A DNA stretch of 64,000 nucleotides from DASPWW01 sp963841715. GTDB taxonomy: Bacteria > Actinomycetota > Thermoleophilia > Solirubrobacterales > 70-9. The notes beneath the pieces were generated by a model. It saw only the letters and a list, made by a program, of their open reading frames with translations, was not told the origin of the DNA and made no database searches. A program made the translations under genes and the position numbers. This document shows positions 15,952 through 24,270 of the stretch, one piece after another. Each line of letters starts with the position of its first letter. The first letter of the stretch is position 1. The stretch lies in the NCBI GenBank assembly GCA_963841715.1, contig CAWJDP010000004.1:124001-188000 (forward strand). Direction: 5' to 3'.

Positions 15952-17852
15952 TTCCTCTCCGGGTAGGCGCCCCCACCCCCGGCGGCGCCGGCCGGCGCCG
16001 GCCGCAGCCGCGTGGGGGGCACGCCGTAGTCATAGGGGTCCGTGTCGATGACCGGGATCTGGTCGAAGTCGTTGACGGGAACCGGCGTCGGGAGCTGCCA
16101 CTCGAGGGACTTCGAGTCCCACGGGTTGGCCTCGGCCGGCTTGCGCGCGAAGACCATCGAGTAGACCACGTTGGCGAGGAAGATCAGCATCGAGGCGCCG
16201 AGGACGAACGCCGAAACCGACACCCAGATGTTCAGCGCCTGCAGGTGCGACGGATACGTGGAGACGCGCCGGGGCATCCCCATCAAGCCGAGCGCGAACA
16301 GCGGGCCGAAGGTCGAGTTGAAGGCGAGGAACATCGACCAGAAGTGGACCTTCCCGAGCAGCTCGTTGAACCGCAGCCCAGTCATCTTCGGCACCCAGTA
16401 GTAGATCGCCGCGAAGAAGGCGAAGATCAGCCCGCCCATGATCGTGTAGTGAAAGTGGGCCATGACGAAGAAGCTGCCGTGGGTGCTGACGTCGCTTGGC
16501 GTGTCGGAGAGGAAGAATCCCGAGATCCCGCCGACGAAGAAGTTGAAGAACCACGCGAGGCAGAACAGCATCGGGACCGTGAACCGAATCCGCCCCCTCC
16601 ACAGCGTCGCCATCCCGCACAGGAAGATGAACCCGGTCGGGATCGAGATCAGCTCGGTGGAGAGCATGTAAAACGGGCGCAGGGCGGAGTTGATCCCGCT
16701 CACGAACAGGTGGTGCTGCCAGACGAAGAAGCTCAGCAGCGTCACGCCGAGTATCCCGGCGACCGCGAGCCTGTAGCCCCACAGCGGCTTGCGCGAGAAC
16801 ACGGGGAGCAACTCAAGAACGATCCCGAAGCCGGGCAGCGCGAGGATGTAGACATCGGGGTGGCCGAAGAACCAGAACAGGTTCTCGAACAGGTACTGGC
16901 TGCCTCCCGAGCTGGAGAGGAAGAACGAGGTCTGGACGCTGCGGTCGAACGCGGCCATGAGCAGACAGGCGATCAGGATCGGCGCCGCAAGGACCATCAG
17001 GCTCGACGTGCCGAGCGCGCCCCAGTTGAAGATCGGCAGCCGTCCCCAGGTCATGCCCGGCGCCCGCATGCTCACGATCGTGGCGATCAGGTTCAGCCCG
17101 AGCAGCGTCATCGAGACGCCGACGAGGCCGAAGAAGAAGATGTACGAGTCGTAGCCGAAGTTCGACTGGTCGTTGAGCGGCCCGTAGCCGGTCCAGCCGG
17201 TCGGGAACCCGCCGAAGAAGATCGCGCTGACGAGGATCGTCCCGGCCGCCATCAGCAGCCAGAAGGTGAGCGACTCGACGCGCGGGAACGCCATCCGCCT
17301 CGAGCCGATCATCAGCGGGACGAAGTAGTTGGCAAACGGTCCGAGGATGGCCGAGCTCATGATCCCCATCATCATCGCGCCGTGGATCCCGACGATCGTG
17401 AGGTAGTTCCCGGCACCGAAAAGCTGCGGCGATGGTCGCAGCAGCTCGGCTCGGATCAGCATCGCGTTGACGCCGCCGATGAAGAAGAAGAACCCGATCC
17501 CGATCAGGTACTGCATCCCAACCGCCTTGTGGTCGGTGCAGAGGCCGAAGTAGCGGCCGCGCCCCGCCTCCTCGTTTTCGTGGTACGAGTGCCCGCGCCC
17601 CAGCATCCTGCTCAGCGGGTAGCGCGCAAACCCGAGCCCAACCAGGAAGCCGATCACGAAGAACAGATAGCCGAGTAGCAGTGCGACGTCGTTCTGGTTC
17701 GTGTCGTCGATGTAGTCGAGGCTCGGGGCGTGGATCTGGTGGCCCAACCACCAGCCGATGTAGAAGCCGACAACCCCGACCACGATCCCTGTCAGCAGGT
17801 TGAAGCCGAGCAGGCGGCGCTCGGGCGAGCGGGCGGTTGATTCGGCGTTCAT
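15948..17852 (-). CDS. ctaD: Heme-copper oxidase subunit I with atypical proton-channel residues
   Basis: Catalytic subunit, 634 residues. All metal ligands are present: His157 (low-spin heme), His331 (GHPDVY), His380-His381 (WQHHLF), and His466/His468 (AHFHYT); active-site Tyr335 is kept. Compared with bovine numbering, D91 is Arg186, N98 is Glu193, E242 is Asp333, K319 is Ile409, and HDTYY reads HGSFF. Glu400 lies in helix VIII (STELISIPTG). Two extra N-terminal helices (about 14-38 and 55-76) precede the usual first helix. Start ATG 17852 overlaps the coxII stop (ATGA) after GGAGGG. Most likely an oxygen reductase with a nonstandard proton path; a nitric oxide reductase relative cannot be excluded from sequence alone. 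Confidence 0.92.
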   Translation of the reverse strand: MNAESTARSPERRLLGFNLLTGIVVGVVGFYIGWWLGHQIHAPSLDYIDDTNQNDVALLLGYLFFVIGFLVGLGFARYPLSRMLGRGHSYHENEEAGRGRYFGLCTDHKAVGMQYLIGIGFFFFIGGVNAMLIRAELLRPSPQLFGAGNYLTIVGIHGAMMMGIMSSAILGPFANYFVPLMIGSRRMAFPRVESLTFWLLMAAGTILVSAIFFGGFPTGWTGYGPLNDQSNFGYDSYIFFFGLVGVSMTLLGLNLIATIVSMRAPGMTWGRLPIFNWGALGTSSLMVLAAPILIACLLMAAFDRSVQTSFFLSSSGGSQYLFENLFWFFGHPDVYILALPGFGIVLELLPVFSRKPLWGYRLAVAGILGVTLLSFFVWQHHLFVSGINSALRPFYMLSTELISIPTGFIFLCGMATLWRGRIRFTVPMLFCLAWFFNFFVGGISGFFLSDTPSDVSTHGSFFVMAHFHYTIMGGLIFAFFAAIYYWVPKMTGLRFNELLGKVHFWSMFLAFNSTFGPLFALGLMGMPRRVSTYPSHLQALNIWVSVSAFVLGASMLIFLANVVYSMVFARKPAEANPWDSKSLEWQLPTPVPVNDFDQIPVIDTDPYDYGVPPTRLRPAPAGAAGGGGAYPERK

Positions 17853-18673
17853 CCGGCCCTCCGGTGAGGATGTGGGTTGTAGTGGGGCTTGTAGGGTGGG
17901 AGGTTCTTGGTCGCCGGGGCGAACTGGCGCCTCTGGCCCGCGATCCAGGCCTTGAACGCCCCGTCGCTCACGACCTGCCCGGTGTCGAACATGTGGCCGT
18001 GCCAGAGCCCGCACAGCTCCGCGCAGCGGATGTCGAACGGCCCGGTCTCGGTCGGGTGCGCGTAGGCGACGTTGGCGACGCCGGGGTTCGCGTCGGCCTT
18101 CACCCCGAGGTCATGCGCCCAGAACGAGTGCACGACGTCGAGTGAGGTCACATGGAAGGCCACGTTCTGGCCAACCGGGAGCTCGAGGTGCGGCGTCTCC
18201 ACCCCTCCGAAAGAGGGGAATCGGTACGTGAACGCCCACTGCTGGGCGATCACCTGGACGTTGAGCCGGTCACCTGACGGCTTCGAGATCGGCTTCGGCC
18301 CCTGGCCTCCGCCCGCCCCGTTGTCGAGCAGCCGCACGGTCCCGTAGACGGCCGCGAACAGCACCACGGCGCTCGTCGCGACGATCCAGACGTTCTGGGT
18401 CCTGTTGTCGCCGCGGACCGCGACGCCCTCCTCGGCCTCCGGGGTGCGGCGGAAGACGACCAGCGCGTACGCGAAGTAGACGATGATCAGCATCGCGATC
18501 GGCGTCACGACGCCGAGCAGCACGGTGTTGTCGACGACCTGTCCGTGGGCCTGGGTGGTCGCGTCGCCCGGCGGCAAATTGGGCGCAAACAGCAGCACGG
18601 CGAGCGGCGTGGCGATCACGCTCGCCACGACCCACGCGATCAGGATGCGGCGCATATGTGGGGATTGGGGCAT
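17849..18673 (-). CDS. ctaC: Heme-copper oxidase subunit II with a complete CuA site
   Basis: 274 residues: two N-terminal helices (about 10-30 and 52-74) plus a further hydrophobic stretch near 96-112, then a cupredoxin domain. The CuA ligands are His182 (VVHSFW) and CAELCGLWHGHM with Cys217, Glu219, Cys221, His225 and Met228. Trp146 (QQWAFTY) is at the usual electron-entry position. The subunit therefore accepts electrons from a c-type cytochrome or copper protein; no heme c motif is fused. A His/Pro-rich tail ends the protein. It overlaps subunit I (ATGA) and follows the cupredoxin gene by 12 bases. Confidence 0.92.
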   Translation of the reverse strand: MPQSPHMRRILIAWVVASVIATPLAVLLFAPNLPPGDATTQAHGQVVDNTVLLGVVTPIAMLIIVYFAYALVVFRRTPEAEEGVAVRGDNRTQNVWIVATSAVVLFAAVYGTVRLLDNGAGGGQGPKPISKPSGDRLNVQVIAQQWAFTYRFPSFGGVETPHLELPVGQNVAFHVTSLDVVHSFWAHDLGVKADANPGVANVAYAHPTETGPFDIRCAELCGLWHGHMFDTGQVVSDGAFKAWIAGQRRQFAPATKNLPPYKPHYNPHPHRRAG

Positions 18674-18685
18674 CGCTGCGCTGGC

Positions 18686-19348
18686 TCAGGTCACGTGGAG
18701 GAAGCCGTCCATGTATCCAATCGTCTGCATCGGGCCGCCGAACCCGTCGATGAAGCCCGCCGCGCACGGCACGAAGCACTGCCAGCGGTAACGGCCCGGC
18801 TTGCCGGTGCGGATCGTGAACTGGATCGTCTCGTGCGCCTTCTTCAGCGAACACGGCATCTCGGCGCACTGGTGCTTGGCGTCGTCCGCGACTCCCTTGA
18901 TCGGCACGTTGATCCCCAGTTGCGGCACCGTGAACGTGTGCGAGGCGTCGTCGGGATTGATCGACTTGATCGGCTTGCCGCCGTTCACGCGCATGTCCTT
19001 CCCGATCGTGCCCTGAACCTGGGAGAGGAACGGGTTGCGGAGCGCGCTGGCGCCGTCGAAGTTGTAGACGGTGATGTCAACGCGCGAATACGCCGGCAGG
19101 TCGAAGATCGTCGTGTGCTTCCATTGCCCGTGCTCGCGGACGAGATAGGAGACCCAGGACTTGTTGCCGCCGAGCTTCCCGACGGCAGGAGTCGTGCCGA
19201 GCGTGAGCTTCGCCGTGTGAGGGGCGGTCTCCGCGGCGGCGAACGGAGTCGGAGCGCGAACAAACTTGGCGACGTAGATCGCGATCCCCGCGCCAACGAC
19301 CACCACCGCGGCGATCACAGCAACCACACGCCCGAGGAGCGAGCTCAC
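18686..19348 (-). CDS. Membrane-anchored cupredoxin-like protein, first gene of the oxidase operon
   Basis: 220 residues from GTG 19348. An N-terminal helix (about 7-27) anchors a beta-rich extracytoplasmic domain. The C-terminal third looks like a cupredoxin: ASHTFTVPQLG (His137), then RWQCFVPCAAG (Cys191, Cys195) and GGPM (Met207). The CxxxC recalls CuA, but the second CuA His expected after it is absent. A second pair, Cys161 and Cys166, is nearby. It may carry electrons to subunit II, be an extra subunit, or be a diverged subunit II. It heads the operon after a ~200-base divergent gap that must hold the operon promoter, which I could not place with confidence. Confidence 0.72.
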   Translation of the reverse strand: MSSLLGRVVAVIAAVVVVGAGIAIYVAKFVRAPTPFAAAETAPHTAKLTLGTTPAVGKLGGNKSWVSYLVREHGQWKHTTIFDLPAYSRVDITVYNFDGASALRNPFLSQVQGTIGKDMRVNGGKPIKSINPDDASHTFTVPQLGINVPIKGVADDAKHQCAEMPCSLKKAHETIQFTIRTGKPGRYRWQCFVPCAAGFIDGFGGPMQTIGYMDGFLHVT

Positions 19349-19553
19349 GGGGCGCGCCTCGAAATCACTCCTCCCCTGGAACTACAACGCAAATCGTCCC
19401 GTAGCAAGGATGAGATCGCCGCGAGCGTCTTCAACGATGAGCACGAGCTCTGTCGCAAACGGACCTCCTCCTTTCGCCGCCGGCGCTGTCGCGCCCATGA
19501 CGAAAGCGGAGACTAAACCCCCCGGCGCCATGATTCAAGCCCCGGGTCCTACG

Positions 19554-20144
19554 ATGGCCAAGGCGATGGTCAGCGATCCGAGCGATCCACTCCCCGGACC
19601 CTCGAGCCGCGTCCGGCGTCCGGCGCTGCTGGGCGGCGCGGCAATCCTCGGCGCGCTCCTGGTCGCGGCGGGCGCGTGGGCGATCATCGACTGGGCGACC
19701 GGCCCGTCGCACTCCCGTGACCACGCCGCGAGGCAGCGCCTGCGCACCGAGCGGGCGCGCGCCTGGTCGGCCCGAATCTCCCCGATCGTCAGCGGTCTTC
19801 GCAGTGCCTATGAAGCCGATGCGGCATTTCGCCGCCGCGCGTTGCACCATGGCGACTCGGCGGCGCTCCGCTCGAAGGCGCAACGACAGCGAATCGCGTT
19901 CTCGCATGCGCTCAAGGAGATGAAGGCGGTGCCGGCGCCCCATACGGCCGCGCTGCGCCGGTCGGGGGACGACCTGCGCCGGGCCCTCGCGCTGTTCGCT
20001 CGCGGATACGCCGAATTCGGGGCCGGGCGGCTCAGCGCCTCCGTGACCCAGACTCGGCGCGCGCGCCGGCTGCTCCAAGCCTGGTCGGCAAAGCTCAACG
20101 CGATCTCACCGCTGTTCTACGGTGCCGGCGATGGCTCGCCGTAG
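19554..20144 (+). CDS. Predicted membrane-anchored helical protein of unknown function
   Basis: 196 residues from ATG 19554. One N-terminal membrane segment (LLGGAAILGALLVAAGAWAI) is followed by an Arg/Ala-rich, mostly helical domain (e.g. SARISPIVSGLRSAYEADAA) and a conserved-looking YGAG end. I recognise no family. It is divergent from the oxidase operon and ends just before the metallo-hydrolase gene on the same strand. The start is uncertain; no clear ribosome site is visible. Confidence 0.55.
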   Translation: MAKAMVSDPSDPLPGPSSRVRRPALLGGAAILGALLVAAGAWAIIDWATGPSHSRDHAARQRLRTERARAWSARISPIVSGLRSAYEADAAFRRRALHHGDSAALRSKAQRQRIAFSHALKEMKAVPAPHTAALRRSGDDLRRALALFARGYAEFGAGRLSASVTQTRRARRLLQAWSAKLNAISPLFYGAGDGSP

Positions 20145-20160
20145 TCTCACCGGCGCCCAT

Positions 20161-21036
20161 ATGCGCGTGCTTCGCCCACTCGAAGGCGTCTATGCGTTCT
20201 ACGACGGGCGCGTCGAGGGCTACCGCCACGCCGAGGAGCCGAACTGGGTCGACGAGGGGGCGCTGTCGGTCGGGATCGCCAGCTACGCGATCGTCTCAGG
20301 CGACGCCGCGCTCGTCTATGACACCCATGTCTCGGTCGAGCACGCGCGCATCGTCCGCAAGGCGCTCGAAGCAGGGGGCGCGCGGACGTTCACGGTCGTG
20401 CTCAGCCACTGGCATCTCGATCACATCGCCGGGACCGAGGCGTTCGCGGACTGCGAGGTGATCGCGTCGGAGCGAACGGCGGAGATGATGGCGAGGCTGC
20501 GGAGCGCGATCGAGCGCGGCGAGCAGGAGGGCCCGCCGGGGATCGAGCCGCTGATCATGCCGACGCGGACGTTCCGAGACCGGCTCGGCCTCGAGATCGG
20601 CGCGGTGCATCTCGAGCTGATCCACACCGACATCCACTCGGACGACGCCGCCCTCGTGTGGTGGCCTGAGCGGCGCCTGCTGTTGGCCGGGGACACGATG
20701 GAGGACACGATCACGTTCGTCGACGATCCCGGCAGCCTCGACGTCCATGTCGCGAACCTCGACCGGCTTGCCGAGCTAGGGCCGGAACGCATCCTCCCCA
20801 ACCACGGCGACCCCGAGGTGATCGCGGCCGGCGGCTACCCGGCCGATCTGATCGCCGCAACGCAGGACTACATCCGCGCGCTGAAGCGCTGCCGCGACGA
20901 GTCTGCGCTGCGCGATCTGCCGCTTCGGGATCTGATCGCCAACTCGCTCGAGGCCGGCGCGCTCAACTACTACGCGCCGTACGAGGACGTCCACCGCGAG
21001 AACCTGAAGACGCTGCTCGGCGATCGGCCGTGGTAG
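20161..21036 (+). CDS. Metallo-beta-lactamase-fold hydrolase
   Basis: 291 residues from ATG 20161; an ATG at 20131 would add 10 residues and overlap the previous gene. The zinc motif LSHWHLDHIAG (HxHxDH) is complete, followed by LIHTDIHSDD with the next His, LLAGDTMEDT with the bridging Asp, and LPNHGDPEV with the last His. The fold includes glyoxalase II, lactonases and lyases; the substrate cannot be assigned. Its 3' end overlaps the convergent MFS gene by 74 bases. Confidence 0.85.
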   Translation: MRVLRPLEGVYAFYDGRVEGYRHAEEPNWVDEGALSVGIASYAIVSGDAALVYDTHVSVEHARIVRKALEAGGARTFTVVLSHWHLDHIAGTEAFADCEVIASERTAEMMARLRSAIERGEQEGPPGIEPLIMPTRTFRDRLGLEIGAVHLELIHTDIHSDDAALVWWPERRLLLAGDTMEDTITFVDDPGSLDVHVANLDRLAELGPERILPNHGDPEVIAAGGYPADLIAATQDYIRALKRCRDESALRDLPLRDLIANSLEAGALNYYAPYEDVHRENLKTLLGDRPW

Positions 21037-22237
21037 TTGCCTCGGCCCGCTCCGGCGAGGACTGCGGGTCCTCGAGATGGCCTGAGAGCAGAACCGCGAC
21101 CGCGGCGAGGGCCATCAGCACGCCGCCGTAGACCAGCGCCGTGCTCTCGAGCCCGATCCGCGTCGCCGCGACCCCCGCGGCCACGGCCGGGACGCTGAAG
21201 GCGAGGTAGGAGACGGTGAAGACCGAGGAGGTGAACGCGGCCCGCTGGTCGCTCGGAGCCCGCGCCGTCAGCGCCCGGAAGGCGCCCGCAAACGCGGGAC
21301 CGAACCCGAACCCCGCGATCCCCGAGCCGAGGTAGAAGACGGCGATGGAGTCCACCTCGAGGCCGACAAGCACGAGCGCGACGCCGGCGATCAGCGCGAT
21401 CAGCCCGCCCCGCGCCGTCGTCCGCGCGTGCGCGTCGACCACCAGCACCGACGCGATCGCGCTGACGCCCGACATGATGAAGATCGGCATGCCGCCGGCG
21501 AGGTGGCTCGGGTGGCCGAGGACGACGGCGACCAGCGAGGGAGCAAGCGAGAGGACCAGCCCGCCGAGCGCCCACACCGCAACGATGCACGGGATCGTCG
21601 CGATGAACGCGGTGCGAAGCGATCGCGGGACGGCCATCTCCGGGCTGAGCTCCCCGACCCAGGGCCCGCGCGCGTGGACCGTCTCGGGGATGCGGGTCAC
21701 GAGGAGCGACAGCACCGTGAAGCACGCGAACAGGCACCAGTAGATGAGCCGCGTCGGGTCGGGGGCATACTGGGCGAGCACGCTCGCGACGAGAGCGCCG
21801 AGCGCGAGGCCCGCGAGCGGCGCGGCGACCCCGGCGAGCGCCCCCCACCGCGGTCGGTCGGGAGGCTGGAGATCGAGCAGCGCTGCGCTGCCGGTCCCCA
21901 TCGCGATCCCGGTCGCGACGCCCTGGAGGATGCGCGCCGCGAACAGCCACTCGACGCTCCTCGCCTCGGCGAAGATCGCCATCACGATGATCTCCAGCAC
22001 GAGAGCCCTCACCAGGGCCGGCCGCCGGCCGACGTGGTCCGAGACCGAGCCCGCGGTGACGAGCGTGACCAGCAGCGCGATCGCGTATACCGCGAACACG
22101 CTCGTCAGCGTGATATCCGAGAAGCCCCACTGCGACTGGTAGACGACGTACAGCGGCGAGGGGGCGCTCGACGCGAACAGGAGCAGCACCAACGTCACGA
22201 CGAGCACCCAGAACCCGCCTCGGCGGCCGAACCTCAC
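20963..22237 (-). CDS. Major facilitator superfamily transporter
   Basis: 424 residues with about twelve hydrophobic helices. The loop 2-3 signature GSVSDHVGRRPAL (GxxxDRxGRR type) is clear, and ARILQGVATGIAMGTGSAAL matches motif C of drug/sugar efflux members. The C-terminal ~35 residues are Ser/Arg-rich. The substrate is unknown. The start ATG 22237 overlaps the ligA stop (22234-22236), placing it downstream in the surE-ligA-MFS unit. The tail overlaps the metallo-hydrolase gene end-to-end by 74 bases. Confidence 0.85.
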   Translation of the reverse strand: MRFGRRGGFWVLVVTLVLLLFASSAPSPLYVVYQSQWGFSDITLTSVFAVYAIALLVTLVTAGSVSDHVGRRPALVRALVLEIIVMAIFAEARSVEWLFAARILQGVATGIAMGTGSAALLDLQPPDRPRWGALAGVAAPLAGLALGALVASVLAQYAPDPTRLIYWCLFACFTVLSLLVTRIPETVHARGPWVGELSPEMAVPRSLRTAFIATIPCIVAVWALGGLVLSLAPSLVAVVLGHPSHLAGGMPIFIMSGVSAIASVLVVDAHARTTARGGLIALIAGVALVLVGLEVDSIAVFYLGSGIAGFGFGPAFAGAFRALTARAPSDQRAAFTSSVFTVSYLAFSVPAVAAGVAATRIGLESTALVYGGVLMALAAVAVLLSGHLEDPQSSPERAEATTTADRRAASSGSRGGRPRTARSS

Positions 22238-24270
22238 GCGCCATCCGCCTCGACGAGCTTGCGCAGCCCCCGCTCATCGACGATCTCGATCTCAAGCTCG
22301 CTCGCCTTCGCGAGCTTCGATCCCGGGTTGTCCCCGGCGACGACGTAGTCGGTCTTCTTCGAGACGGAGTTCGTGACCTTGCCGCCGACGCGCTTGATCA
22401 TCGCGCTCGCCTCCTCGCGGGTGAGATCGGGCAGGGTCCCCGTGAGCACGAACGTCTTGCCCTCGAGCGGCCCGCTCTCGGAGCGTCGCTCGTCCGCGGA
22501 GAGCTCGAACCGCAGTCCGCGCTCGCGCAGGCGCTCGATCAGCTCCCGCACAGCGTCCTCGGAGAGCTCGTCCCTGAGCTGCTCGGCAAGCACCGGCCCG
22601 ATCCCCTCGACCTGCTCGATCTCCTCGGGCTCGGCGGCGAGCAGCGCGTCGATCGAGCCGAAGTGCTCGGCGAGGGCGTTCGCGTTGACGTAGCCGATTC
22701 CCGGCAGCCCGAGCGCGAACAGCACGATCCCGAACGGCCGCTCCTTCGAGCGCTCGATCTCGCGCACGAGGTTCTGGGCCGAGAGCTCGGCGAAGCCTTC
22801 GAGCGCGGCGATCCGCTCCGCGTCGAGGTCGTAGATGCCGGCCGGATCGGAGATCAGCCCCTCGGCGAGGAACCGCTCGGCGTTCTTCTCGCCCAGGCCC
22901 TCGATGTCCATCACGCCGCGGAAGTGCTTGACGAGCTGGAAGGTCTGGCCCGGGCAGCCGCGGCGGTTGGGGCAGATCGTCCACACCGAGTCCACGGGCT
23001 TGATCGTCGGTGTGCCGCAGATCGGGCACTTCTTCGGCGGCCGCGCCTTTCGCAGCCGCCTGCCCTTGCGCTTCTGGACGAGCGGCGAGATCACCTGCGG
23101 GATCACGTCCCCCGCCCGCGTGACGACGACCTCGTCGCCCTCGCGCGCGTCCTTGCGCGCCAGGTCCTCCTCGTTGTGGAGTGTCGCCGTCGACACCGTC
23201 ACGCCGCCGACGTGGACGGGCTCGAGCATCGCGAACGGGAGCAGGCGCCCGGTGCGGCCGACGTTCCAGACGATCCTGTTCAGCTTCGTCGTCGCGGTGA
23301 TCGGGGGGAACTTCCACGCGACCGCCCACCGCGGCTCGCGCCCCGCGACCCCGAGCTCGCGCCACAACCGGCGCTGGTCGACCTTGACCACGACCCCGTC
23401 GATCTCGAAGTCGAGGCCCTCGCGGCGCTCGGCCCACCACTCGCAGCGCTTGGCGACGTCGTCGGCGTCGTCGTGGACAGCGGCGTCGTCGTTGACCTTG
23501 AAGCCGCGGTCGCGCAGCCACTCGAGTTCGCCGGCGTGGGTCTCGAACTCGACTCCCTGCTGCGCGGCGGTCCCGTAACACCAGATCGACAGCGGCCGCG
23601 AGGCCGTGATCTCGGGATCGAGCTGGCGGATCGCGCCGGCGGCGGCGTTGCGGGGGTTCGCGAACGCCGGCTCGCCCGCCGCGGTCCGCGACTCGTTCAG
23701 CCTCGCGAACGCCGACCGGGGCAGGTAGACCTCGCCGCGGACCTCGATCAGCGCCGGCCCGTCCTCGATCCGCAGCGGGATCGACCTGATCGTGCGCAGG
23801 TTCTGGGTCACATCCTCGCCGGTGACGCCGTCGCCGCGCGTCGCTCCGCGCGTGAACACGCCGTCCTCGTAGGTGAGCGAGATCGCGAGGCCGTCGATCT
23901 TCGGCTCGGAGACGAACCGCAGCTCGCCGGGCTCGATGTCGAGCTGGCGGAGGCGGTTGTGGAGCCGGTTCTCCCAGGCGCGGAACTCATCGGGGCTCCG
24001 CGCCGTGCCCAGCGAGAGCATCGGCTCGCGGTGGCGCACCTGGTCGAACTTGTCGAGCGGCCGACCGCCGACGCGCTGCGTCGGCGAGTCGGGCGTGCGC
24101 AGCTCGGGGTTGCGCTGCTCGAGCTCGCGCAGCTCCTCGAGCAGCTCGTCGTAGGCATCGTCGGAGATCTCCGGGTTGTCGAGGACGTAGTAGCGGTGGT
24201 CGTGTCGCGCGATCCACTCGCGCAGCTCGCGGACCCGGTCCGCCGGCCCCTGACGGGTGGCCGGCGTCAA
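22234..24270 (-). CDS. ligA: NAD-dependent DNA ligase LigA
   Basis: Seals nicks during replication and repair using NAD. 678 residues, standard length. The Ia/adenylation region contains HDHRYYVLDNPEISDDAYDE. The adenylated lysine is Lys124 in EPKIDGLA. A four-Cys zinc finger (Cys415, Cys418, Cys433, Cys439) is followed by helix-hairpin-helix repeats, including LEGFAELSAQNL and VEGIGPVLAEQL. A C-terminal BRCT domain begins GKTFVLTGTLPDLTREEA. The start overlaps the surE stop by 4 bases (ATGA). Confidence 0.97.
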   Translation of the reverse strand: MTPATRQGPADRVRELREWIARHDHRYYVLDNPEISDDAYDELLEELRELEQRNPELRTPDSPTQRVGGRPLDKFDQVRHREPMLSLGTARSPDEFRAWENRLHNRLRQLDIEPGELRFVSEPKIDGLAISLTYEDGVFTRGATRGDGVTGEDVTQNLRTIRSIPLRIEDGPALIEVRGEVYLPRSAFARLNESRTAAGEPAFANPRNAAAGAIRQLDPEITASRPLSIWCYGTAAQQGVEFETHAGELEWLRDRGFKVNDDAAVHDDADDVAKRCEWWAERREGLDFEIDGVVVKVDQRRLWRELGVAGREPRWAVAWKFPPITATTKLNRIVWNVGRTGRLLPFAMLEPVHVGGVTVSTATLHNEEDLARKDAREGDEVVVTRAGDVIPQVISPLVQKRKGRRLRKARPPKKCPICGTPTIKPVDSVWTICPNRRGCPGQTFQLVKHFRGVMDIEGLGEKNAERFLAEGLISDPAGIYDLDAERIAALEGFAELSAQNLVREIERSKERPFGIVLFALGLPGIGYVNANALAEHFGSIDALLAAEPEEIEQVEGIGPVLAEQLRDELSEDAVRELIERLRERGLRFELSADERRSESGPLEGKTFVLTGTLPDLTREEASAMIKRVGGKVTNSVSKKTDYVVAGDNPGSKLAKASELEIEIVDERGLRKLVEADGA

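Noticed and set aside
15906..17678. A plus-strand frame of about 590 codons opposite oxidase subunit I
   Set aside because: Low-complexity Arg/Glu/Asp/His composition typical of antisense of membrane-protein codons; no start signals.
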